DNA from: JABDIP01 sp965227455
Lineage (GTDB): Bacteria; Pseudomonadota; Alphaproteobacteria; DSM-16000; Inquilinaceae
Length of the DNA: 64,000 bases
Assembly: GCA_965227455.1 (NCBI GenBank)
Contig: OZ245752.1
Coordinates: forward strand, 5,208,001-5,272,000
Direction of reading: 5' to 3'
Part shown: in pieces, positions 54,322 to 64,000 of the stretch
Layout of the letters: each line of letters starts with the position of its first letter
Position numbering within the stretch: position 1 is the stretch's first letter
Notes under the pieces: generated by a model
Databases searched by the model: none
What the model was told of the DNA's origin: nothing
Seen by the model: only the letters and a program-made list of their open reading frames with translations
Program-made: the position numbers and the translations under genes

Positions 54322-54804
54322 ATGCGTACCAAAATCGTTTCCCTGTTCGCCGCCGTACTGCTGGTCGCTGCCTGCGAAAGCGGTGGCAGCCAGGATCCCA
54401 TGGTCAGCGGCGACTCCAGCGCGCTGACGAATACTGACGACGTCCGTCCCGGATCGCCGCAGGACTTCCTGGTTAACGTCGGCGATCGGGTGTTCTTCGG
54501 CTACGACCGTTATGACCTGACGGCCGCCGCCCGCGCTACGCTGGAGCGTCAGGCCCAGTGGCTGCAGCGCTACCCCAACCGTCGCCTGGTGATCGAGGGC
54601 CACGCCGATGAGCGCGGCACCCGCGAGTACAACCTGGCGCTCGGCGAACGGCGCGCGGACACGGTCAAGAACTACCTGGTGGCCGTGGGCGTCAGCCCGA
54701 GCCGGCTGTCGACCATCAGCTACGGCAAGGAGCAGCCCGCCGTTCTCGGTGCCACCGAGGCCGCTTGGGCGCAGAACCGCCGCGGCGTGACCGTCGTCAA
54801 CTAG
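54322..54804 (+). CDS. pal: Peptidoglycan-associated lipoprotein Pal, copy 1
   Basis: The product is 160 residues from ATG 54322. The lipobox LLVAAC places lipidated Cys at residue 19 and the protein in the outer membrane. The OmpA-like domain has FFGYDRYDLTAAARATLER and EGHADERGTREYNLALGERR, the meso-diaminopimelate-binding Asp and Arg region. It is the partner of TolB and TolA. It is very similar to copy 2 throughout the mature domain, except for one or two conservative changes per stretch. Confidence 0.96.
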   Translation: MRTKIVSLFAAVLLVAACESGGSQDPMVSGDSSALTNTDDVRPGSPQDFLVNVGDRVFFGYDRYDLTAAARATLERQAQWLQRYPNRRLVIEGHADERGTREYNLALGERRADTVKNYLVAVGVSPSRLSTISYGKEQPAVLGATEAAWAQNRRGVTVVN

Positions 54805-54820
54805 GTCACCCTTCTACTCC

Positions 54821-54899
54821 CGACGAACACGCCGGCGATTCCCGGTCGGCCCGAATCGAATCCGGTTCGGACCGACGGGCTTCGCCGGCGTGGTCGTCG
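54821..54899 (+). terminator. Extended hairpin downstream of pal1
   Basis: Outer arms CGACGAACACGCCGGCGA (54821-54838) and TCGCCGGCGTGGTCGTCG (54882-54899) match at 17 of 18 positions; inner arms around CCCGGTCGGCCCGAA and TTCGGACCGACGGG extend the stem. There is no T-run, so it may be an mRNA stabiliser or Rho-related site rather than a simple terminator. Confidence 0.6.
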
Positions 54900-55261
54900 C
54901 GGAGGCGTCAATCTGGCGCATCTTCTGTGATATTTGCGGGACCGGCCCGCAGGCCTTCTCCACCTGACGATTCACGGCGGCGGCCGGACCGACACTGCCT
55001 CCCGCCTCGTCAGGTACCCGCCTGTAAATCGCTAGTGCCTTGATCTGCCTTCAAGAAACGCCTGTTCCGGTGCGGCGGACGCGTATCCGGTCGATCCGCG
55101 CGCGGAGCCGCGACGCTGGGGCCGGCAGGGCGCTGAAATGGCTTGGGGACAGGCCCGGAGCGGCCTGGACGGCCTTGATTCCTTAATGTCGCCACAATAT
55201 ATTGGCGCCAATCTAAAGGCGGAGCAGCGCTCTGGGGCTGATCCGCGCGCCGGGGAGGCGC

Positions 55262-55350
55262 AACACCGAGTTACCGGAATCTGCCGAACATGCCGTTCGG
55301 TGGATGCTTCCATGCCAGATCTCACCAACGTGTTGCAGGGGGTTTCTGAG
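55262..55350 (+). promoter_or_regulatory. Upstream element shared by pal1 and pal2 (copy 2)
   Basis: This 89 bp is the counterpart of 54235-54321. The short leader frame here begins at ATG 55312, reads MPDLTNVLQGVSE and runs in frame into the pal2 coding sequence instead of stopping. The GCAGGGGG ribosome binding site is intact. Confidence 0.7.
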
Positions 55351-55833
55351 ATGCGTTTGAAGTTTGTTTCCTTGTTTGCCGCCGTTCTGCTTGCTGCCTG
55401 TGCGTCCGACGAGACCATGGTCAGCAATGAAGGTTCCACGACCACGGGTACCGAGGTCAGCACCGGTCGGGTCGACCCGGGTTCGCCCGAGGACTTCCTG
55501 GTCAATGTCGGCGACCGCGTGTTCTTCGGCTATGACCGTTACGACCTGACGGCGGCCGCCCGGGCGACGCTGGAGCGTCAGGCCCAGTGGCTGCAGCGCT
55601 ATCCCAATCGGCGGATGGTCGTCGAAGGCCATGCCGATGAGCGTGGCACCCGCGAGTACAACCTGGCGCTCGGCGAGCGGCGGGCCAACGCGGTGAAGAA
55701 TTATCTGGTGGCCGTCGGCGTCAGCCCGAGCCGCGTCACCACCATCAGCTACGGCAAAGAGCAGCCGGCCGTCCTCGGTGCCACCGAGGCCGCCTGGGCT
55801 CAGAACCGTCGCGGCGTGACGGTCGTCAACTAG
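55351..55833 (+). CDS. Pal-like lipoprotein, copy 2
   Basis: The product is 160 residues from ATG 55351, the same length as copy 1. The lipobox LLAAC gives lipidated Cys at residue 17. The OmpA-like domain is nearly identical to copy 1 (DLTAAARATLERQAQWLQRY and GHADERGTREYNLALGERR), while the linker after the Cys differs fully. A shorter, acidic linker may change reach from the outer membrane. A recent tandem duplication is the simplest explanation. Confidence 0.92.
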   Translation: MRLKFVSLFAAVLLAACASDETMVSNEGSTTTGTEVSTGRVDPGSPEDFLVNVGDRVFFGYDRYDLTAAARATLERQAQWLQRYPNRRMVVEGHADERGTREYNLALGERRANAVKNYLVAVGVSPSRVTTISYGKEQPAVLGATEAAWAQNRRGVTVVN

Positions 55834-55861
55834 AGGACCCTCACCTCCCGGCGAAGAACGC

Positions 55862-55877
55862 CGCGGCTTCGGCCGCG
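55862..55877 (+). terminator. TTCG hairpin downstream of pal2
   Basis: Stem CGCGGC-TTCG-GCCGCG with a stable tetraloop, 29 bp after the pal2 stop. No T-tract follows. Confidence 0.5.
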
Positions 55878-56097
55878 AGACATGGCGCCACGTCCACCGT
55901 TCCCGGCACAGTTCGGGCACGGTGGCGTGGCGTCTTATTTTTGCCGGGTTGACTGCGGATCGTTTCGCCCGAACGGCGACATGCCGGTCGGCTCGGGTGC
56001 CAAAATCGTTGCGATTGGCGCCGGCAGGGTCGACATAGGGACCACCGGGTCCGGCGCATGTCGGGTTGACGGGTTCGCATGGGTGCAGGGGGAAAAT

Positions 56098-56613
56098 ATG
56101 CGTGTTGGGAAATTTGCGCTGCCGGTCCTGATCTGTTTTGTCGCCGCGTGCGGCACCGCGGGGTCGGGCACCGACGAGACGGTCGCGGAGAGCACGACTG
56201 GCCCGGTTGCCCTTGGCCCGCGCGGCGTGACCGAGGTGACCGAATTGCCGGTCGCGCCGGGTTCCGCCCAGGAATTTGTCGAGATGGTCGGCAACCGCGT
56301 GTTCTTCACGGTCGACCGTTACGATCTGACCGAGGCGGCGCGCGCCACGCTGGAACGCCAGGCGGAATGGCTGCGCCGGTATCCCGGCCGCAACATCATC
56401 ATTCAGGGGCACGCCGACGAGCGGGGCACCCGGGAATACAATCTGGCGCTGGGCGACCGGCGCGCCAATGCGGTGCGGAATTTCCTGGTCGCCGTCGGTG
56501 TCGATCCGAACCGCGTTACCACCGTCAGCTTCGGCAAGGAGCAGCCCGTCGCCCTCGGCGCCGACGAGGTCGCCTGGGCGCAGAACCGGCGCGGCGTGAC
56601 GATCGTCGAATGA
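56098..56613 (+). CDS. Pal-like lipoprotein, copy 3
   Basis: The product is 171 residues from ATG 56098, preceded by CAGGGGG. The lipobox FVAAC is near residue 18. The OmpA-like domain is diverged but complete (RVFFTVDRYDLTEAARATLE and QGHADERGTREYNLALGDRR). The Ser/Thr/Pro-rich linker is longer. The upstream region does not resemble that of copies 1 and 2, so this copy is older or under different control. Confidence 0.92.
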   Translation: MRVGKFALPVLICFVAACGTAGSGTDETVAESTTGPVALGPRGVTEVTELPVAPGSAQEFVEMVGNRVFFTVDRYDLTEAARATLERQAEWLRRYPGRNIIIQGHADERGTREYNLALGDRRANAVRNFLVAVGVDPNRVTTVSFGKEQPVALGADEVAWAQNRRGVTIVE

Positions 56614-56758
56614 TCCGCGCGGCATTGGGCTTCCTGCCGCAATGCCCGGAAAGGCTGGCCTTGCGCCACAATTTCGCCGGTTTGCCCGAGCATCGTCCCA
56701 GGCGATCGCCGCCACCAGGGGCGTCGTATTGCGCGTCGATCCATGGGGAATTGTCCTG

Positions 56759-57847
56759 ATGCCAGCAACCGCGTCACAGCTTCTCGAATTCGGCCGGCCG
56801 GGCCGCATCGTCATCTCCGGCTTTATCCTCGGTCTGATCCTCTTCGTCCTGACGACCTTGCCGGCGGCGGCACAGCTCAGTGACACGGAATCGCTGATCA
56901 ACCGGCTGATCCGGCTTGAGCGCGAAGTCCAGACCTTGAACCTCCAGGTCTATCGCGGCGAACCCGCACCGGCGGTCGAGTCCGGTTCCGTTGCCCCGGT
57001 CCCCGAAGGTTACGCGGCGCAGTTCGAAGTGCGGCTGTCGCAGATCGAGCGGCAGATGCGCGACCTGACCGGCCAGCTTGAGCAATCGCAGTTCCGGGCC
57101 CGGCAATTGACCGACCGCCTGGACCGCGCCCTCGCCGATATCGAATATCGCCTGATCCTGCTGGAAGGCGGCGAGCCGCCGGAGCCTGGCTCCGTGCCCT
57201 TCTCGTCGTCCGACAGCGCCGCGGCACCGCTGCCGGTTCCGGCACCGGCCACCGACGCCCCGACCCAGCTTGCGACCGGCGCGACCGGTGCCGCCGGCGC
57301 CGAACTCACGACCGCGCCGGAGGCCGGCTCCTTGACCGAGCTGGAACTGACGGCCGAGCCCGGACAGGCCGCGGCATTGGAGGCGGCCCCGGATACCGCG
57401 CCGGCCGCCGATGCGGCGCAGGTGGCGGCGGCCTCTCCGGATGTGGTGGAGCTGCCTGCCGGCAGCGCCGATACCCAGTACGACTATGCCTATGGGCTGC
57501 TGGCACAAGGCGACTACGACCGGGCCGAACAGGCGCTGGTGATGTTCGCCGATGCCAATCCGGACCATCCGCTGACCAGCAACGCGCAGTATTGGCTGGG
57601 CGAGACCTTCTATGTCCGGGGTCGCTACGACGACGCGGCCATCGCCTTTGCCCAGGGCTACCAGTCCTTCCCGGACGGCGCCAAGGCAGTCGACAGCCTG
57701 CTAAAGCTCGGCATGGCGCTGGCGGCAGCGGGCAACCGCGACGATGCCTGCCTGACGCTGAACCAGCTCGATGTGGAATTCCCCAACGCGCCGACGGGCA
57801 TCAAGCGCCGGGCGACGCAAGAGCGCAGCCGCCTGCAGTGCATCTGA
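56759..57847 (+). CDS. cpoB: Cell division coordinator CpoB (YbgF)
   Basis: The product is 362 residues from ATG 56759. A signal peptide (IVISGFILGLILFVLTTLPA, then AAQLSD) is followed by a trimerising coiled coil (about 41-135), a low-complexity Ala/Pro linker (about 140-235) and a C-terminal TPR domain (DYAYGLLAQGDYDRAEQAL and AQYWLGETFYVRGRYDDAAI). CpoB links peptidoglycan synthesis with Tol-Pal constriction in E. coli. It follows the pal triplet by 145 bp. Confidence 0.95.
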   Translation: MPATASQLLEFGRPGRIVISGFILGLILFVLTTLPAAAQLSDTESLINRLIRLEREVQTLNLQVYRGEPAPAVESGSVAPVPEGYAAQFEVRLSQIERQMRDLTGQLEQSQFRARQLTDRLDRALADIEYRLILLEGGEPPEPGSVPFSSSDSAAAPLPVPAPATDAPTQLATGATGAAGAELTTAPEAGSLTELELTAEPGQAAALEAAPDTAPAADAAQVAAASPDVVELPAGSADTQYDYAYGLLAQGDYDRAEQALVMFADANPDHPLTSNAQYWLGETFYVRGRYDDAAIAFAQGYQSFPDGAKAVDSLLKLGMALAAAGNRDDACLTLNQLDVEFPNAPTGIKRRATQERSRLQCI

Positions 57848-57919
57848 TCCGGCGGCCTGACGCCGGTGTCGGCATCTGCTGAAAGGCCGGCCGCCGTTCC
57901 GGATGTCGGCGATCCGGCG

Positions 57920-59269
57920 ATGGAACCCGCACCTCCCATCGACGACGACACCTTTGCGGCAGCCATGGCGCCCTTGGGGCCGTTCGAGCCCGCCGTTTCG
58001 CTTGCCGTCGCGGTGTCCGGCGGCCCGGACAGCATGGCGCTGTGCCTGCTTGCAGACCGCTGGGCCCGGCGCCATGGCGGAACCGTCCTTGCCCTGACCG
58101 TGGATCACCGGCTGCGCCCGGACTCGGCCCGTGAGGCCGAGACGGTGGCCGGCTGGCTGGCCGCGCATGGGATCGATCACCGGATCCTAGCCTGGCGCCA
58201 GGCGAATGGGCCGGCGGCAGGGTCGATCCAGGCGGCGGCTCGGACGGCACGGTACCGGCTCCTGGAACAAGCCTGTGCCGATGCCGGCATCCTGCATCTC
58301 CTGCTGGCCCACACCCGCGACGACCAGGCCGAGACCGTGCTGCTGCGCCTGTCCAAGGGCAGCGGCGTGGACGGCCTTGCCGCGATGGCACCGGTGCGCG
58401 AAACCGGGTCGGTCCGGCTGCTGCGCCCGCTGCTGGATACTGGCAAGCGGCAATTGCTGGCGACCTGCCAAAATTTCGGGCAGGCCTGGATCGAGGATCC
58501 GTCCAACCGGGCGACCCGCTTCGCCCGCGGCCGGTTGCGCCAGGTTGCCGAGGCGCTGGGGACGGAAGGCCTGTCAGCGGAGCGCCTTGCCGACACCGCG
58601 AAGCGGGCCGGACGCGCCCGCGCCGCCCTGGAGGCTACCGCCGGCGATTGGCTCGGCCGGCATGCGGCGATCTATCCCGAGGGATATGTGCGGCTCGACC
58701 GTGCAGAGCTCTTGGAAGCGCCCCAAGAGATCGCCCTGCGGGCGCTGTCGCGCTGCCTGCTGGTGGTTGGCGGTGGGCAGCACCCGCCGCGACTGGATCG
58801 TCTTGAGCGCCTCCATAGCGCTTTGCAGGCCGGCCGCGATGCCGGCGGACGCACCCTGGGCGGCTGCCGGATCCTCACCGATAGACCCGGCCATCTTCTA
58901 ATCTGCCGCGAACCGGCGGCGACCGAAACGGTGGAGCTGGCCGCGGAAGAGCGATCGGCTGCGGGGGCGATCGATTGGGACGGCCGATTCCGGATCCTGC
59001 CGCCGCCCGGCCGCCTGTCCTCCGATCTGCGGATCCGGCGATTGGGCGTATCGGGCCGCAAAGCGCTCAGGTCCGCGGGTCTGGCCGCCGAGCGGATGCC
59101 GGCGGTGGCGGCGCTGTCGCTGCCCGGGCTGTGGGATGGGGACGCCCTTTACGCGTTGCCGAAATTTGTCTCACTGCATCAGCGGACTAAATCCTGTAAG
59201 GTGTCGGTGTGTGGGGCTAGGTTCTTTCCGTCGCGGCGATTGACGGATCCGGCATTTGCGGTTGTTTAA
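57920..59269 (+). CDS. tilS: tRNA(Ile)-lysidine synthetase
   Basis: The product is 449 residues from ATG 57920; GTG 57866 would add 18 residues. The ATP-pyrophosphatase P-loop VAVSGGPDSMALCLLAD is at about 28-44, with AHTRDDQAETVLLRLSKGSG and the C-terminal domain that binds tRNA. It converts cytidine to lysidine at the wobble base of tRNA-Ile. It is commonly next to ftsH in proteobacteria. Confidence 0.95.
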   Translation: MEPAPPIDDDTFAAAMAPLGPFEPAVSLAVAVSGGPDSMALCLLADRWARRHGGTVLALTVDHRLRPDSAREAETVAGWLAAHGIDHRILAWRQANGPAAGSIQAAARTARYRLLEQACADAGILHLLLAHTRDDQAETVLLRLSKGSGVDGLAAMAPVRETGSVRLLRPLLDTGKRQLLATCQNFGQAWIEDPSNRATRFARGRLRQVAEALGTEGLSAERLADTAKRAGRARAALEATAGDWLGRHAAIYPEGYVRLDRAELLEAPQEIALRALSRCLLVVGGGQHPPRLDRLERLHSALQAGRDAGGRTLGGCRILTDRPGHLLICREPAATETVELAAEERSAAGAIDWDGRFRILPPPGRLSSDLRIRRLGVSGRKALRSAGLAAERMPAVAALSLPGLWDGDALYALPKFVSLHQRTKSCKVSVCGARFFPSRRLTDPAFAVV

Positions 59270-59379
59270 GGCGTGCACCACATTATCTACAACACGGTTC
59301 GAATTTTGAGAGGATCAGTCCCGCCGATTAGCGCAGTTGCGCACGCGAGGACCGTCCGGTCGACGAGAGGCAACGGCCA

Positions 59380-61308
<1,929 letters not shown>

Positions 61309-61330
61309 CCCAGCCTCTACGGACACGACC

Positions 61331-62479
61331 ATGGTTGACGAACCCGACGGCCCCGGATCGCTCCGGGGCCTTTCGGCTTTTGCGCAGGCCGGCCCGGCAC
61401 GTCTCTATCTGCGCCCTCTCGGGCTTGGCGACGATCTCGTGGACTCGGCCCGCCGCCTGCTGGCCGGAGGACCGCTCAGCTTCGACCGCGCCGAACTGAT
61501 CCTGCGTCGGGGCGACGACACGGCGCGGGCCGCCGCCGCCCTGCCGGACATCGATTCCTGGTGCGGAGCCAACGGGCTGGCCGAGGCCTTCGAGGAAAGA
61601 CTGGCGGCGCTGTGCGCAGATCGGACATTGCCGGGCCACGATCCGGCATCGCGCGATTCCGCGCCCTGCGTCATGGGAATCATCAACGTCACCCCCGACA
61701 GCTTCTCCGATGGCGGCGATTTCTACGATGCGAGCCTGGCGATCGAGCATGGACGGGCCCTGATCGAGCAGGGGGCGGATATCCTGGATGTGGGCGGGGA
61801 GTCGACCCGGCCGGGCGCGGATCCGGTTTCGCCGGAGGAGGAGATGCGCCGGGTCCTGCCGGTGATCGAGACCCTGGCCGCGGAGGGCGCCGTGGTGTCC
61901 ATCGACACCCGGCATGCGGCGGTGATGCGGGCGGCGCTTGCGGCCGGCGCCAGCATTATCAACGACGTCACCGCGCTGACCGGCGATCCGGACAGCCTGT
62001 CGGTCGCTGTCGAGAGCCAGGCGCCGGTGATCCTGATGCACATGCAGGGCGAGCCGCGCACCATGCAGGCCGCCCCGGACTATGTCGATGCGCCGCTGGA
62101 CGTTTACGACCACCTGGCCCTGCGGATCGAGGCCTGTGTCGCCGCCGGCATCGCCCGCGACCGGATCACCGTGGATCCGGGCATCGGCTTCGGCAAGACC
62201 GTCGACCACAATGCCGAGATCCTGCGCCATACGGCGCTGTTCCACGGCCTGGGATGCCCGTTGCTGATCGGTGTGTCGCGCAAGAGCTTCATCGGCGTGC
62301 TGAGCCGCGGCGAACCGGCCAAGGAGCGGCTGGGCGGATCACTGGCGGCCGGGCTGGTGGCGCTTTCCCAGGGAGCCCAGATGCTGCGGATGCACGATAT
62401 CGCCCAGACCCGGCAGGCTGTGCGGGTCTGGCGGGCGGTGACGGCAAATCGGCTCGAAAATGACGTAATTGAAGCGTAA
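61331..62479 (+). CDS. folP: Dihydropteroate synthase
   Basis: The product is 382 residues. The catalytic domain begins near residue 112 with VMGIINVTPDSFSDGGDFYD and contains DVGGESTRPGA and IDTRHAAVM, then GIGFGKTVDHNAEILR. About 110 extra N-terminal residues, without a recognised domain, precede it, as is usual in alphaproteobacteria. It joins dihydropterin pyrophosphate to p-aminobenzoate, and is the sulfonamide target. It lies 22 bp after ftsH; glmM follows. Confidence 0.95.
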   Translation: MVDEPDGPGSLRGLSAFAQAGPARLYLRPLGLGDDLVDSARRLLAGGPLSFDRAELILRRGDDTARAAAALPDIDSWCGANGLAEAFEERLAALCADRTLPGHDPASRDSAPCVMGIINVTPDSFSDGGDFYDASLAIEHGRALIEQGADILDVGGESTRPGADPVSPEEEMRRVLPVIETLAAEGAVVSIDTRHAAVMRAALAAGASIINDVTALTGDPDSLSVAVESQAPVILMHMQGEPRTMQAAPDYVDAPLDVYDHLALRIEACVAAGIARDRITVDPGIGFGKTVDHNAEILRHTALFHGLGCPLLIGVSRKSFIGVLSRGEPAKERLGGSLAAGLVALSQGAQMLRMHDIAQTRQAVRVWRAVTANRLENDVIEA

Positions 62480-62552
62480 CACTCCCCCTGCCGGTGATCG
62501 CCGCAGCGCCGGTCAACGAACACTTCACGGCAGTCCGGGTTCCAATCCTTCC

Positions 62553-63932
62553 ATGACACGCAAGCTTTTCGGCACCGACGGCATTCGCGGCACCGCCAAC
62601 TCTGAACCGATGACGGCGGAGACGGCGCTGAAGGTCGCCATGGCGACGGCGGCGCAATTCCGCAATGGCGACCATCGCCACCAGGTGGTGATCGGCAAGG
62701 ATACCCGCCTTTCCGGCTATATGATCGAGCCGGCGCTGACCAGCGGCTTCGTGTCCATGGGTATGGACGTGCTGCTGGTCGGGCCGATGCCGACGCCGGC
62801 GATCGCCATGCTGACCCGATCGCTGCGCGCCGATATCGGGGTGATGATCTCGGCCTCGCACAATCCCTATCAGGACAACGGCATCAAGCTGTTCGGCCCG
62901 GACGGCTACAAGCTCTCCGACGCGGTCGAACTGTCCATCGAACAGCGCATTGCCGAGAACGGTTTCGGTCCCGACCTGGCGTCGCCGCGCCGCCTCGGCC
63001 GGGTGCGCCGGCTGGAGGAGCCGCAGGGCCGTTACATCGAGAGCGCCAAGAACACCTTCCCCCGCCATCTGACGCTGCATGGGCTGAAGATCGTGGTCGA
63101 TTGCGCCAACGGGGCGGCCTACAAGGTGGCGCCCCGGGTGCTATGGGAATTGGGCGCGGAGCTGGTGCCGGTCGGGGTCGAGCCCGACGGCTTCAACATC
63201 AACGACAAATGCGGCGCCACCGCCACCGAGCGCATGCAGGAGATGGTGGTGACCCACAACGCCGATCTCGGCATTGCCCTGGACGGCGACGCCGACCGGC
63301 TGATCCTGGCCGATGAGCATGGCGAGCGGGTAGACGGCGACCAGCTGATGGCGCTGATCGCCGCAAGCTGGGCCGATTCCGGCCGGCTGTCCGGCGGCGG
63401 CATCGTCGCCACCGTGATGTCCAATCTGGGGCTGGAACGCTTCCTTGACGGCAAGGGCCTGAAGCTCCATCGCACCAAGGTCGGCGACCGCTATGTGGTC
63501 GAGGCCATGCGCGCCAAGGGCTTCAATATCGGTGGCGAGCAGTCCGGCCATGTGGTGCTGAGCGACTACGCCACCACCGGCGATGGCCTCGTCGCGGCGC
63601 TGCAGGTGCTGGCCGTGATCCAGCAATCCGGCAGGCCGGCCAGCGAGGTGAGCCGGGTCTTCGAGCCGGTGCCGCAGCTGCTGCGCAATGTGCGCTACAG
63701 CGCCGCCGGCGGACAGTCGACTCCGCTGGACAATGCGCTGGTCCAGGCGGCGATCAAGGGCGGCGAGAAGAAGCTCGGCAAGTCCGGCCGGCTGGTGATC
63801 CGCAAATCCGGCACCGAGCCGCTGATCCGGGTGATGGGCGAAGGCGACGACGCGACCCTGGTCGAATCCGTGGTCGACGACATCGTCAGCGCCATCGACC
63901 AGGTCTCCAAGGAACTCGCTGACAGCGCGTGA
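62553..63932 (+). CDS. glmM: Phosphoglucosamine mutase
   Basis: The product is 459 residues from ATG 62553. It starts MTRKLFGTDGIRGTANSEPM. The phosphoserine loop is MISASHNPYQDNGIKLFG near residue 105, the metal-binding loop is DGDADRLILAD, and the C-terminal RKSGTEPLIRVMGEG binds phosphate. It makes glucosamine-1-phosphate for UDP-GlcNAc, feeding peptidoglycan and lipid A. The ftsH-folP-glmM order is standard. Confidence 0.97.
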   Translation: MTRKLFGTDGIRGTANSEPMTAETALKVAMATAAQFRNGDHRHQVVIGKDTRLSGYMIEPALTSGFVSMGMDVLLVGPMPTPAIAMLTRSLRADIGVMISASHNPYQDNGIKLFGPDGYKLSDAVELSIEQRIAENGFGPDLASPRRLGRVRRLEEPQGRYIESAKNTFPRHLTLHGLKIVVDCANGAAYKVAPRVLWELGAELVPVGVEPDGFNINDKCGATATERMQEMVVTHNADLGIALDGDADRLILADEHGERVDGDQLMALIAASWADSGRLSGGGIVATVMSNLGLERFLDGKGLKLHRTKVGDRYVVEAMRAKGFNIGGEQSGHVVLSDYATTGDGLVAALQVLAVIQQSGRPASEVSRVFEPVPQLLRNVRYSAAGGQSTPLDNALVQAAIKGGEKKLGKSGRLVIRKSGTEPLIRVMGEGDDATLVESVVDDIVSAIDQVSKELADSA

Positions 63933-63976
63933 TCTGCGGCAATCAGCGGCCAGCCTTCAGCCATCAATACCCTTGT

Positions 63977-64000
63977 CGTCATTCCCGCTTTCGCGGGAAT
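63977..64000. repeat. Palindromic repeat (GTCATTCCCGC type), copy 2, truncated by window end
   Basis: The left arm CGTCATTCCCGC (63977-63988), loop TTTC and the first eight bases of the right arm (GCGGGAAT) match the complete copy at 30356-30383. Confidence 0.8.

Larger units (their letters stand above)
54805..55350 (+). other. Intergenic region between pal1 and pal2
   Basis: The 546 bp contain an extended hairpin (54821-54899) just after pal1, an unstructured middle, and the shared upstream element (55262-55350) just before pal2. I see no convincing separate gene in between. Confidence 0.6.

Overview
The window is about 64 kb of GC-rich chromosome from an alphaproteobacterium, most likely a member of the Rhodospirillales or a close relative. 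The evidence is the block zapA - 6S RNA - fau - ymdB-like - yebC - ruvCAB - ybgC - tolQRAB-pal - cpoB - tilS - ftsH - folP - glmM, a ribosomal protein L31 without zinc cysteines, and a dihydropteroate synthase with a long N-terminal extension. The order assignment is inference from gene order and protein sequence; no search was run. I see no phage, transposase, integrase, CRISPR array, tRNA or rRNA.

Layout. 1-5180 (minus): an uncharacterised four-gene operon, read as coiled-coil protein, unknown protein, AAA+ ATPase, DUF6638-like protein (cut by the window edge). 5370-7001: acyl-CoA ligase. 7086-9285: a low-GC island with an unknown gene and a glycine-rich collagen-like gene. 9617-13793: accessory genes (secreted hydrolase, membrane proteins, a decayed phoX-like gene, a zinc-protease-like protein). 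14125-16636: cyanide-insensitive-type cytochrome bd oxidase with its tiny third subunit. 16886-22234: rpmE, two equal-length membrane paralogues, an ABC exporter, a flavodoxin-like protein, a lipoprotein and a small papain-like protein. 22254-26728 (minus): OmpA-like, MotA/TolQ-like and coiled-coil MotB/OmpA-like proteins, a probable ion-driven envelope machine. 26972-34317: suhB, the divergent pair efp / epmA, a racemase homologue lacking both catalytic cysteines, an esterase, thiE, class I aldolase and small genes. 34377-38731: an ABC/FtsX/membrane-fusion export operon. 38861-41240: AhpD-like protein, a metzincin-type protease and a two-gene membrane/periplasmic unit. 41462-44531 (minus): tkt-gap. 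44779-63932 (plus): the large housekeeping block.

Functional links. The plus-strand block joins cell division (zapA), folate one-carbon metabolism (fau, folP), recombination (ruvCAB), envelope constriction (tol-pal-cpoB), tRNA modification (tilS), membrane proteolysis (ftsH) and cell-wall precursor synthesis (glmM). Its unusual feature is three consecutive pal genes. The first two share not only protein sequence but also about 87-89 bp of upstream DNA, and an imperfect hairpin of about 79 nt lies between them.

The most novel-looking items are the left-edge AAA+/coiled-coil operon, the MotA/MotB/OmpA trio with three 56-residue coiled-coil repeats, the pal triplication, and the stand-alone metzincin. 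Several GC-rich palindromic intergenic repeats recur across the window, two of them inside apparent operons.
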